Shown in pieces: positions 1-5,669 of a stretch of DNA of 5,669 nucleotides (positions within the stretch are counted from its first letter, which is position 1; every line of letters begins with the position of its first letter). The notes under the pieces were generated by a model. The model worked only from the letters and a program-made list of their open reading frames with translations. It made no database searches and had not been told where the DNA came from. The stretch comes from Lachnospiraceae bacterium (GTDB lineage Bacteria > Bacillota_A > Clostridia > Lachnospirales > Lachnospiraceae): positions 1 to 5,669 of the forward strand of contig JAGCZE010000439.1 of assembly GCA_017960415.1 (NCBI GenBank). The letters are read 5' to 3'. Made by a program: the position numbers and the translations under genes.

Positions 1-2
1 AA

Positions 3-1385
3 AAAATATCGGGCAACGGATATTGCGCCGTAAGGATCAACAGTCAGGGTTTTGACCGCCTGCTGGACGGTCTTGTGGGTTCGGGAAAAGGATTTATGAT
101 CGTAAATGAATTCTGGGAGCCCGTATACGAGACCGGAACCGCCAATGACAGTACTGTCGGGCCATTCAGGGCAAATTTGCTCGCGAGGGACGGCTTCGAT
201 CAGGACTTTGCGGACAACGCATATGCTGAGAAGCTCGGCGAAACCGGCCTCTGGGGCATTTATATCACGCCTCCCGTAATGATAGGATCGGCTGTCAGGT
301 CCATGTATACCGTTATCCTGCTTCTGACGGCAGTCAGCATCGGATTGAGCTTTCGGTTATCAAGCCGCCTTTCCAATGCGCTTTCGCGCCCGATAGGAAA
401 TCTGACACGCGCTATGAAGAAGCTTCGGAGCGGCGATCTGTCCACACGTATGGTAGTTGAGGGCGAAGATGAATTCGGGCAGCTTGCGGGCGGTTTCAAC
501 AAGATGGCGGAGCGTCTTGAAAAGCATGTGGAAGAACGTATCGAGAAGGAAAAGGAATTGAACCGCACCCAGATCGGAATGGTCACGGCTCAGCTGAACC
601 CTCATTTTCTGTACAATACTCTCGATACGATAAAATGGCTGGCCAAGGACAGCGGTGTGCAGACTATTGCCGACCTGTCATCGAAGCTCGCCAAGATCCT
701 GCGGAGAAGCATTTCCGGACCGGCCTTCTGCACATTGGACGAGGAGCTTGATCTGGTGCGGAATTATTGCGATATACAGGCCGTCCGCTTCGATAATAAA
801 TTCGAGATCATCATTGAAGCAGATCCTGTCCTTGCGGAATGTGTGATCCCGAAACTGATAATACAACCGATTGTTGAAAACAGCATTATCCACGGACTTG
901 CGGATCAGGATTCGGGCAGTATACGGATCGAGGCACGAAGGGTACCGGCAGGGCGCAATCCCGGTCAGGGAGAGTATTTAGATGAGATGGTACAATACGA
1001 CTCCCAGCATGAAAACGACAGGCTGTTCGGGAACGATATGTACTATGGGCCGCAGCACGAGAACAACGGCCTATATAGGAACGACAGGCTGTATGATAAC
1101 AGTGGGATATATGGAAACAGCAGGATCTATGAGAACAGGGAAGCCGGAAGGCCCTGCGGCGGCATAATCGTGATATGCGTTACCGACAACGGCTGCGGGA
1201 TCGATGAAGAGACGGCCCGTCTGCTACGGAACAGGGACAGGGAAGGCTTGTCCGGGCATATCGGACTGCTCAATGCAGATACGATAATCAGGCTGAATTA
1301 CGGTAATGAATACGGTCTGACGGCGGAGAAGGCAGCGGCTGGAGGCACGAGGGTCACTATCACGTTACCGGAGATGAGACAATAG
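3..1385 (+). CDS. YesM-like sensor histidine kinase, 5' end outside the window
   Basis: Membrane histidine kinase of the YesM type (His_kinase PF06580 plus HATPase_c). It should autophosphorylate on His in response to an extracellular ligand and pass the phosphate to the regulator at 1434. The frame is open from position 3, giving 460 visible residues; the GTG at 75 lies inside the domain and is not the start. In order: the C-terminal end of an extracellular, probably dCache-like, sensor domain (to about 270); a membrane helix (about 280-350); a HAMP linker (about 355-520); a charged coiled coil; the phospho-acceptor motif QLNPHFLYN with His at 603-605; the N box PIVENSIIHG (Asn at 879-881); the G1 box DNGCGID (from 1185); and the G2 box around GHIGLLN (1254-1274). 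All catalytic boxes look intact. An unusual repeat-rich insertion of about 70 residues (about 942-1157) separates the N and G1 boxes. Function class is sure; ligand is unknown. Confidence 0.95.
   Translation, partial: KISGNGYCAVRINSQGFDRLLDGLVGSGKGFMIVNEFWEPVYETGTANDSTVGPFRANLLARDGFDQDFADNAYAEKLGETGLWGIYITPPVMIGSAVRSMYTVILLLTAVSIGLSFRLSSRLSNALSRPIGNLTRAMKKLRSGDLSTRMVVEGEDEFGQLAGGFNKMAERLEKHVEERIEKEKELNRTQIGMVTAQLNPHFLYNTLDTIKWLAKDSGVQTIADLSSKLAKILRRSISGPAFCTLDEELDLVRNYCDIQAVRFDNKFEIIIEADPVLAECVIPKLIIQPIVENSIIHGLADQDSGSIRIEARRVPAGRNPGQGEYLDEMVQYDSQHENDRLFGNDMYYGPQHENNGLYRNDRLYDNSGIYGNSRIYENREAGRPCGGIIVICVTDNGCGIDEETARLLRNRDREGLSGHIGLLNADTIIRLNYGNEYGLTAEKAAAGGTRVTITLPEMRQ
996..1148 (+). repeat. 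In-frame Asn-led hexapeptide repeats inserted in the kinase ATPase domain
   Basis: Eighteen-base units, each starting with codon AAC, begin at 1014, 1032, 1062, 1080, 1098 and 1116, with a degenerate partial unit at 1134. They encode NDRLFG, NDMYYG, NNGLYR, NDRLYD, NSGIYG and NSRIYE, consensus N-x-x-[L/I/Y]-[Y/F]-x. A four-residue QHE-containing spacer precedes the first and third units (SQHE at 1002-1013, PQHE at 1050-1061), so a 48-base higher-order unit (996-1043 and 1044-1091) is also repeated, with 8 of 16 residues identical. The longest exact DNA repeat is 13 bases (from 1014 and from 1080). The block lies between the strand ending GSIRIEARR and the strand GGIIVICVTDNG, where YesM relatives have a short turn. 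No stop or frameshift is present. Function unknown. Confidence 0.85.
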
Positions 1386-1433
1386 TAGAATAGCTATCGT
1401 AGGATTACCGATAGGAAATGAAAAGAGGAGTAT

Positions 1434-2183
1434 ATGATAAGAGTTTTGGTTGCGGATGACGAAAATCTCGTCAGAAAAGGCATAGTAAACGATACGGATT
1501 GGCAGTTGATCGGCTGCGAGGTGATCGCGGAAGCGGCAAACGGTGAAGAAGGACTGCAAAAAGCGCTTGAACTCAAGCCGGATCTGATCGTATCGGATAT
1601 CAGGATGCCGAAATTGGACGGTCTTCAGATGGTTGAGAAGATCCTTGAAGAGCTTCCGAAGATCAAAGTCATATTTCTGACCGCATACGGGGATTTTTCA
1701 TATGCCCAGCAGGCCATCAGGCTCGGAGCCTGCGATTATATATTAAAGCCCTTCGAAGACGGAGAGCTCGAGGCCGCAATCCAGAGGCTGATCACCCAGA
1801 ATATCCTCTCGCAGGGGAGTGTCAGGGCAGAAGAGCTGATACCGCTGGTCAGCCCGGCTGAGATCGAGAACAAATATATCAGAAATGCCGTAGAATACAT
1901 TGAACAGCACTATATGGAGCCCGGCATCAGCATCGGACAGATCGCCGATGCCCTTGCCCTCAGCGAAGGATACTTAAGCCGCCTGTTTAAATCCGAGACC
2001 GAATACAGCATAAATGCATACCTGACCCGCTACCGTATCAGGATGGCTGCGAAGCTGCTCGATGACGTGCAGAACAAGGTGTATGAGGTGGCGGAGCAGG
2101 TGGGATACCTGGATATTACATATTTTTCGACTACATTTAAAAAACTGACGGGGTTTGCGCCGTCACAGTATCAGAAATCTTAA
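1434..2183 (+). CDS. YesN-like response regulator, receiver plus AraC-type DNA-binding domain
   Basis: Cytoplasmic response regulator of 249 residues, expected partner of the adjacent kinase. The receiver domain (about residues 1-120) has the acidic pair D8/D9, phospho-acceptor D55 within SDIRMP, the switch threonine T83 in LTAYGDF, and K105 in YILKPF; all are canonical. A short linker leads to an AraC/XylS domain (about 148-249) with two helix-turn-helix units: ISIGQIADALALSEGYLSRLF, and the signature region from VAEQVGY to the terminal FAPSQYQ. Many YesN-type regulators are longer, so this is a compact form. The start is supported by AGAGGAG at 1424-1430 just before the ATG. It begins 48 bases after the kinase stop with no terminator between, so the two are probably co-transcribed. 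The direct repeats right after its stop codon are the obvious candidate target. Confidence 0.96.
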   Translation: MIRVLVADDENLVRKGIVNDTDWQLIGCEVIAEAANGEEGLQKALELKPDLIVSDIRMPKLDGLQMVEKILEELPKIKVIFLTAYGDFSYAQQAIRLGACDYILKPFEDGELEAAIQRLITQNILSQGSVRAEELIPLVSPAEIENKYIRNAVEYIEQHYMEPGISIGQIADALALSEGYLSRLFKSETEYSINAYLTRYRIRMAAKLLDDVQNKVYEVAEQVGYLDITYFSTTFKKLTGFAPSQYQKS

Positions 2184-2186
2184 AAT

Positions 2187-2220
2187 ATGTCAGAATTAAC
2201 AAAGAAATGTCAGTTTTAAC
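2187..2220 (+). promoter_or_regulatory. Candidate operator: two 14-bp direct repeats with 20-bp period
   Basis: ATGTCAGAATTAAC (2187-2200) and ATGTCAGTTTTAAC (2207-2220) match at 12 of 14 positions; extended to 2182-2200 and 2202-2220 the match is 15 of 19. The 20-bp period puts both copies on the same DNA face. AraC-family proteins with two helix-turn-helix units commonly bind such paired direct repeats. The downstream copy ends three bases before the -35 box, the usual place for an activator that contacts RNA polymerase. The likely binder is the regulator encoded immediately upstream; that assignment is inference. Confidence 0.7.
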
Positions 2221-2223
2221 CAG

Positions 2224-2252
2224 TTCACTTTGTATAAATTTGCAACTATAAT
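2224..2252 (+). promoter_or_regulatory. Sigma-A-type promoter of the transporter operon
   Basis: The -35 box TTCACT (2224-2229, 4 of 6 to TTGACA) and a perfect -10 box TATAAT (2247-2252) are separated by exactly 17 bases. Transcription should start near 2258-2260, leaving a leader of about 50 bases before the ATG at 2309. The imperfect -35 next to paired direct repeats fits an activator-dependent promoter. It should drive the binding protein, permease and ATPase genes. Confidence 0.75.
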
Positions 2253-2303
2253 CCTCCTGTAATCACAAAACACCGTCAAAATGACGGTAAGAATACAGGA
2301 GGA
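2252..2303 (+). promoter_or_regulatory. Inverted repeat pairing an anti-SD sequence with the binding-protein RBS
   Basis: TCCTCCTGTA (2252-2261) is the exact reverse complement of TACAGGAGGA (2294-2303), which contains the AGGAGG ribosome binding site (2297-2302) of the gene at 2309. Folded as RNA this gives a 10-bp stem enclosing the hairpin at 2272-2288 and would hide the ribosome binding site. The left arm overlaps the last base of the -10 box and lies mostly upstream of the predicted transcription start. Only RNA that reads through from the upstream genes should carry it. The pairing is seen directly; the regulatory role is inference. Confidence 0.6.
2272..2288 (+). promoter_or_regulatory. 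Perfect 7-bp hairpin or palindromic operator in the leader
   Basis: ACCGTCA (2272-2278) and TGACGGT (2282-2288) are perfect inverted repeats around AAA. In RNA this is a small hairpin near the 5' end of the predicted transporter transcript, ending eight bases before AGGAGG, so it leaves the site free. No T-run follows, so it is not a rho-independent terminator. As DNA it could instead be an operator centred about 20 bases after the transcription start. Nothing in the window decides between these. Confidence 0.55.
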
Positions 2304-2308
2304 GAAAC

Positions 2309-3667
2309 ATGAAAAAGATTATTGCATTATTACTTGTATGTGCAATGTGCATCGGCGCACTTGCCGGATGTACAAAGAGCGAAAGCGGCAACTCGGGCAA
2401 TGCCGGAGGAAAGCAGGAAGAGCTGACCGGAATTGACAAGATCATTCAGGAAGCAGAAGGCATGAGCCTTGAGGAACTTGCAAAGAAGGCTATTGAAGAG
2501 TCAAAGGGCAAGACCTTCTACGGCGTAGGTAACTCCAGCCGCGGTAAGTCGGCATTACCGAAGTTCATTGAATACCTTCAGACCATCGATTCAAGCTATA
2601 CGATGGAATTTGAGTGGCAGCAGCCCAAGAACAACAAGATCTTCGAACAGCTGACAGCAGATTCGTTGAAGAGCACCGGTACATTTGCGATGACTCTGAT
2701 CCAGGACGGCAACCAGATCCAGTCCAAGATGGTAGATACCAACATTCTCCGTACTTTTATCCCCAAGGAGTGGGCAGAAGCCAACAAGACAACTGCTGAC
2801 GCTTACAAGGGATATCTTCCCCTTCAGACACTTAACAAAGTATTTGAGTTCAACAACACAGGCAGCGCGAAATTCACGAACTGCTGGGATTTCGTTTATG
2901 ACGGCAATCATTCGCTGTACATGGACATCGATTCCGAGCTTGTAGGAAAGAACTTCCTGTACATGCTCACCCAGGATAAGTATGCCGGATATCTTAAGGA
3001 TGCGTATGATCAGCTTGACAGCAGCAAGAAGTCATATTTTGATCCGATCATCAACGGTCTTGACGCTGACGCAAAGGATCTTGGCCTCGGTGCAAACGGC
3101 AAATACGCATTGGCATGGGTCAAGCTCTGGGTTGAGAGCTACAACGCACAGACCGATGACGGCCCTATCTGCAACACTCTGGTAAGCAAGTCCGCAACCG
3201 ATCAGTCGGGTCTTCTGGTTTATTCAAAGCTTCGTTCAGTTGAGGAATCAGCTGATGTTTCGGTAAATAACATCACAGTAGCAGCATATCAGGACAATTA
3301 TGTAGGTATCGGCGGTTATGGATACGATCATTATCTGTTTGTAACCAAGAACAGCCCTCTTCCCTGGACCGCATGCGCATTCATCGCATACATGACCTGT
3401 ACTCAGGAAGGCTTCTCGGCATGGGGCAAGGACATGGGCGGATATTCATCCAATCCCAATGTAGCTGCAGAGACAGAGGCTGTTTACAATCACAGCAAGG
3501 GCGGCTGCGACGAGAACGGCAATGTAGTATACGATGCGAAGAACGACAGAGGCTATGACTGGTGGGTAAATACCGGCAAGCTCGTTCTTGAGGACCCCGA
3601 ATACTGCTCAAGCGTAGCATTTACCGTAGGAAGCTGGATTGAAATGCTGACAAAGTACAGTGAGTGA
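2309..3667 (+). CDS. ABC transporter substrate-binding lipoprotein
   Basis: Extracellular solute-binding protein of 452 residues that should capture the substrate outside the cell and deliver it to the permease encoded next. It has a lipoprotein signal peptide: MKK, a hydrophobic core, and lipobox LAGC with lipidated Cys21. A Ser/Gly/Asn-rich linker (about 22-38) follows. The mature part resembles the FbpA/AfuA/PhnS-like class (for example ESKGKTFYGVGNSSRGK near the first strand and ILRTFIPKEW further on), a judgement from motif style and from the fused permease beside it. No adjacent Tyr-Tyr pair, the hallmark of many iron(III)-binding members, is present, so a sugar phosphate, phosphonate, polyamine or other solute is as likely as iron. 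The start is fixed by AGGAGG at 2297-2302, six bases before ATG. Codon use differs from the neighbours: no ATA for Ile and no AGG or CGG for Arg, as expected of an abundant protein. Substrate unknown. Confidence 0.94.
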   Translation: MKKIIALLLVCAMCIGALAGCTKSESGNSGNAGGKQEELTGIDKIIQEAEGMSLEELAKKAIEESKGKTFYGVGNSSRGKSALPKFIEYLQTIDSSYTMEFEWQQPKNNKIFEQLTADSLKSTGTFAMTLIQDGNQIQSKMVDTNILRTFIPKEWAEANKTTADAYKGYLPLQTLNKVFEFNNTGSAKFTNCWDFVYDGNHSLYMDIDSELVGKNFLYMLTQDKYAGYLKDAYDQLDSSKKSYFDPIINGLDADAKDLGLGANGKYALAWVKLWVESYNAQTDDGPICNTLVSKSATDQSGLLVYSKLRSVEESADVSVNNITVAAYQDNYVGIGGYGYDHYLFVTKNSPLPWTACAFIAYMTCTQEGFSAWGKDMGGYSSNPNVAAETEAVYNHSKGGCDENGNVVYDAKNDRGYDWWVNTGKLVLEDPEYCSSVAFTVGSWIEMLTKYSE

Positions 3668-3671
3668 GAAT

Positions 3672-5468
3672 ATGACTAAAAATAAGATCAAAACATATTT
3701 TTCAAAACCTCAAAACATAATACTATTACTATTCGGAGTGGTGCTGACTTTCAGCACCATCGCTCCGATAGTGGCGATCGTAAAGGATACCTTTGAAATA
3801 CATCCGGGTACCATCGACCAGCACCTGACCGGAAAAACAAGCGGTTACAGCCTGGCGAACTATATTGACCTGTTCACCAGCAGGCTTGCGGCTTCGAATC
3901 TGTGGAAGCCCCTGCTCAATACGGTGCTGCTTGCGGTATTTACCTGTATCATCTCGATCCTCTTCGGCGGGATATTTGCATTCCTCGTAACCAGGACGAA
4001 CATGAGATACAAGAAATACTTAAGTTCGATCTTCATATTCCCCTACATCATGCCCCAGTGGACACTGGCGGTAGTTTGGCAGAATATGTTCAACTCCAAC
4101 GCCGTAACCGGTACATCCGACGGACTCCTGGCATCGCTGTGGGGTATTACGCTCCCGAAATGGTGGTGTATAGGCCTGTTCCCCAGTGCTCTGGTGCTGG
4201 GCCTGCATTATGCGCCTTTCGCGTATATACTGATCGGCGGTATCTTCAAGAATATGGACGCGAACCTCGAAGAGGCTGCAACCATCCTTGATACGCCCCG
4301 CTGGAAGATCATGTCAAGGGTAACCCTGCCGATGATAAAACCGGCGATCCTGTCCACGATCCTTCTGGTATTCGGAAGCGCGATGGGAAGCTATCCCGTA
4401 CCTCATTATCTGGGACTTACGACCCTGTCGACCAAGTATATCTCGCTGAACTCGAAATATACGGGCGAGGCAAGTATCCTTGCGATCATAATGATGGTAT
4501 TCGGCGTGCTGATCCTGGGACTCAACCAGATGAGCTTAAAGAGCCGGAAGAATTATACGACGGTTACGGGTAAATCCGGACAGCTGACGAAGATCAACCT
4601 GGGAAGCGCCGGAAAGCACGTGATAGGCATTATTTTCATACTGATCACGTTCTTTACCAGTATCTGGCCGATCCTTCTGTTCGCACTCGAGACCTTCCTG
4701 CCGAACCCCGGCGATTACAGCTTCCTGTACACCGGCGATCTGGCAAATCTGACCACGAAGTGGTGGATGACCAGCGAGAATGTTTCGGAGAACGGTCTGT
4801 ACGGGCAGTTCGGAATCCTGTATAATCCTACTATCTGGAATGCGTTCTGGGGTACTTTGAAGCTAGCCTTCATATGTGCTTTCATTGCCGGAACCATCGG
4901 AACCCTGATAGGTTATGCGGTATCAAAGAACCGCAGGTCAAAATGGGCGAATTATGTAAACAACATGGCATTCCTGCCTTATCTTATGCCTTCGATAGCT
5001 GTAGGCGCTGCATTCTTCATCCTGTTCTCAAATGAACATGTGAACCTGTTCAATACCTACACTCTGCTCGTGATCGCGGGTGTTGTAAAATACATCCCGT
5101 TTGCGTCCCGAAGCTCACTGAATTCGATGCTGCAGCTTTCGGGAGAGATCGAGGAGGCAGCGATAATACAGGATATCCCCTGGCACAAGAGGATGCTCAA
5201 TATCATTATCCCGATACAGAAATCCTCGATCATCAGCGGTTATACACTGCCGTTCATGACCTGCCTGAGGGAGCTGTCACTGTTCCTGCTCCTGTGTACA
5301 CAGGGCTTCATATTATCAACAACACTGGATTATTTTGACGAGATGGGTCTGTACGCGTTCTCGAGCGCGATCAACCTGATCCTGATCGTAACGATATTAT
5401 TGTTCAACACATTGGTCAACAAGCTCACCGGAGCGAGCCTTGACAGCGGTATAGGAGGAAGTAACTGA
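3672..5468 (+). CDS. Fused two-domain ABC transporter permease (FbpB/AfuB-like)
   Basis: Inner-membrane permease of 598 residues carrying two BPD_transp_1 domains in one chain, so a single polypeptide can form the whole channel. About 12 membrane segments can be seen: near residues 16-38, 81-107, 114-137, 165-191, 224-245 and 267-285 in the first half, then 313-340, 390-417, 428-452, 461-480, 515-545 and 563-583. Each half has an EAA loop that docks on the ATPase: [11 protein letters not shown] (nt 4272-4304) ending VTLP, and [10 protein letters not shown] (nt 5154-5183) ending IIIP. In both loops the usually conserved Gly is Asp. FbpB, AfuB and ThiP are similarly fused. The ATG at 3672 lies four bases after the binding-protein stop; an in-frame GTG at 3660 overlapping that gene is an alternative and adds four residues. 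Neither has a good Shine-Dalgarno sequence, which suggests translational coupling. Function class is sure, substrate is not. Confidence 0.94.
   Translation: MTKNKIKTYFSKPQNIILLLFGVVLTFSTIAPIVAIVKDTFEIHPGTIDQHLTGKTSGYSLANYIDLFTSRLAASNLWKPLLNTVLLAVFTCIISILFGGIFAFLVTRTNMRYKKYLSSIFIFPYIMPQWTLAVVWQNMFNSNAVTGTSDGLLASLWGITLPKWWCIGLFPSALVLGLHYAPFAYILIGGIFKNMDANLEEAATILDTPRWKIMSRVTLPMIKPAILSTILLVFGSAMGSYPVPHYLGLTTLSTKYISLNSKYTGEASILAIIMMVFGVLILGLNQMSLKSRKNYTTVTGKSGQLTKINLGSAGKHVIGIIFILITFFTSIWPILLFALETFLPNPGDYSFLYTGDLANLTTKWWMTSENVSENGLYGQFGILYNPTIWNAFWGTLKLAFICAFIAGTIGTLIGYAVSKNRRSKWANYVNNMAFLPYLMPSIAVGAAFFILFSNEHVNLFNTYTLLVIAGVVKYIPFASRSSLNSMLQLSGEIEEAAIIQDIPWHKRMLNIIIPIQKSSIISGYTLPFMTCLRELSLFLLLCTQGFILSTTLDYFDEMGLYAFSSAINLILIVTILLFNTLVNKLTGASLDSGIGGSN
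5453..5458 (+). promoter_or_regulatory. Ribosome binding site of the ATPase gene
   Basis: A perfect AGGAGG lies nine bases before the ATG at 5468, inside the last codons of the permease gene (encoding its C-terminal Gly/Ser/Asn tail). It fixes the ATPase start at the TGATG stop/start overlap. Confidence 0.85.
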
Positions 5469-5669
5469 TGCCTGAGATCACATTGAGAAATATAACAAAA
5501 CGCTGGGGAAAGTTTTTCGGCGTTGACAACCTGAATCTTGATATAGCTGACAATTCCTTTATCACGCTGCTCGGCCCTTCCGGCTGCGGCAAGACCACTA
5601 TCCTGCGAATGATCGCGGGCCTCGAGACACCTACCACCGGTCAGATCAAGATCGGCGACAGGGTGGTAT
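5468..5669 (+). CDS. ABC transporter ATP-binding protein (MalK/UgpC/PotA-like), 3' end outside the window
   Basis: The first 67 codons of the ATPase that should power the permease from the cytoplasmic side. The protein begins [16 protein letters not shown]. Walker A is GPSGCGKTT at residues 36-44 (nt 5573-5599), followed by ILRMIAGLE and TTGQIKIGD, the arrangement typical of MalK/UgpC/PotA/FbpC-type importer ATPases of about 350 residues. An aromatic residue for stacking on adenine is probably W13 or F16. The Q loop, signature, Walker B and any C-terminal TOBE domain lie beyond the window. The ATG overlaps the permease TGA by one base, so the two are translationally coupled and co-transcribed. 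This is an importer component; the substrate follows that of the binding protein. Confidence 0.95.
   Translation, partial: MPEITLRNITKRWGKFFGVDNLNLDIADNSFITLLGPSGCGKTTILRMIAGLETPTTGQIKIGDRVV

Noticed and set aside
75..77. GTG as the start of the kinase gene
   Set aside because: The frame stays open back to position 3 and the upstream residues read as part of the extracellular sensor domain; no ribosome binding site precedes it. The real start lies before the window.
260..605. Overlapping minus-strand reading frames opposite the kinase HAMP and His regions
   Set aside because: They are Ser/Arg-rich with no recognisable domain, and lie opposite a well-supported gene; typical antisense shadows.
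982..1167. Alternative plus-strand frame through the hexapeptide repeat block (Thr/Met-rich)
   Set aside because: It is repetitive only because the underlying DNA repeats. The kinase frame continues through into the G1 box, so that is the coding frame.
1393..1414. Weak inverted repeat between the kinase and regulator genes
   Set aside because: About five base pairs with a nine-base loop and no T-run; not a credible terminator or regulatory hairpin.
2199..2233. Inverted repeat ACAAAG / CTTTGT across the second direct repeat and -35 box
   Set aside because: Only 6 AT-rich base pairs with a 23-base loop; expected by chance in this composition and less convincing than the direct repeats.
2233..2238. 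TATAAA as an alternative -10 box
   Set aside because: No acceptable -35 box lies 16-18 bases upstream, whereas TATAAT at 2247 has one at exactly 17 bases.
5425..5637. Minus-strand reading frame across the permease/ATPase junction
   Set aside because: It runs opposite the permease C-terminus and the Walker A region of the ATPase and has no independent support.

Overview
The window looks like a chromosomal segment of a Gram-positive anaerobe of the class Clostridia, most likely Lachnospiraceae or a relative. This rests on the YesM/YesN-type two-component pair, a lipoprotein substrate-binding protein with a Lys-rich signal peptide, strong AGGAGG ribosome binding sites, intermediate GC content, and free use of ATA and AGG/CGG codons in all genes except the lipoprotein. 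The taxonomic call is inference from style, not from a marker gene.

All genes are on the + strand and read as one nutrient-sensing and uptake locus. Positions 3-1385 hold the 3' part of a sensor histidine kinase: end of an extracellular sensor domain, one membrane helix, HAMP, His kinase and ATPase domains. Positions 1434-2183 hold its partner, a YesN-like response regulator with an AraC-type DNA-binding domain. A 125-base gap (2184-2308) is the only substantial non-coding stretch. It contains two 14-bp direct repeats with a 20-bp period, a good sigma-A promoter immediately downstream, a small perfect hairpin, and a 10-bp inverted repeat that pairs the next gene's ribosome binding site with an anti-SD copy lying over the promoter start region. 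Positions 2309-3667 encode a substrate-binding lipoprotein, 3672-5468 a fused two-domain ABC permease, and 5468-5669 the first 67 codons of a MalK/UgpC/PotA-like ATPase. The last three genes are tightly packed (4-nt gap, then a 1-nt stop/start overlap) and should form one operon.

The working model is that the kinase senses an extracellular ligand and phosphorylates the regulator at D55. The regulator then binds the direct repeats next to the -35 box and switches on the transporter operon, whose three proteins form a FbpABC/AfuABC-style importer. The substrate is not determined. The binding protein lacks an adjacent Tyr-Tyr pair, so iron(III) is not the obvious choice.

The most unusual element is a roughly 70-residue insertion in the kinase ATPase domain containing at least six Asn-led hexapeptide repeats, inserted where relatives have a short beta turn. 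The most interesting regulatory feature is the anti-SD copy, which would be present only in read-through transcripts from the upstream regulatory genes. I saw no RNA gene, CRISPR array, insertion sequence or convincing terminator, and no gene-free stretch longer than 300 bases.
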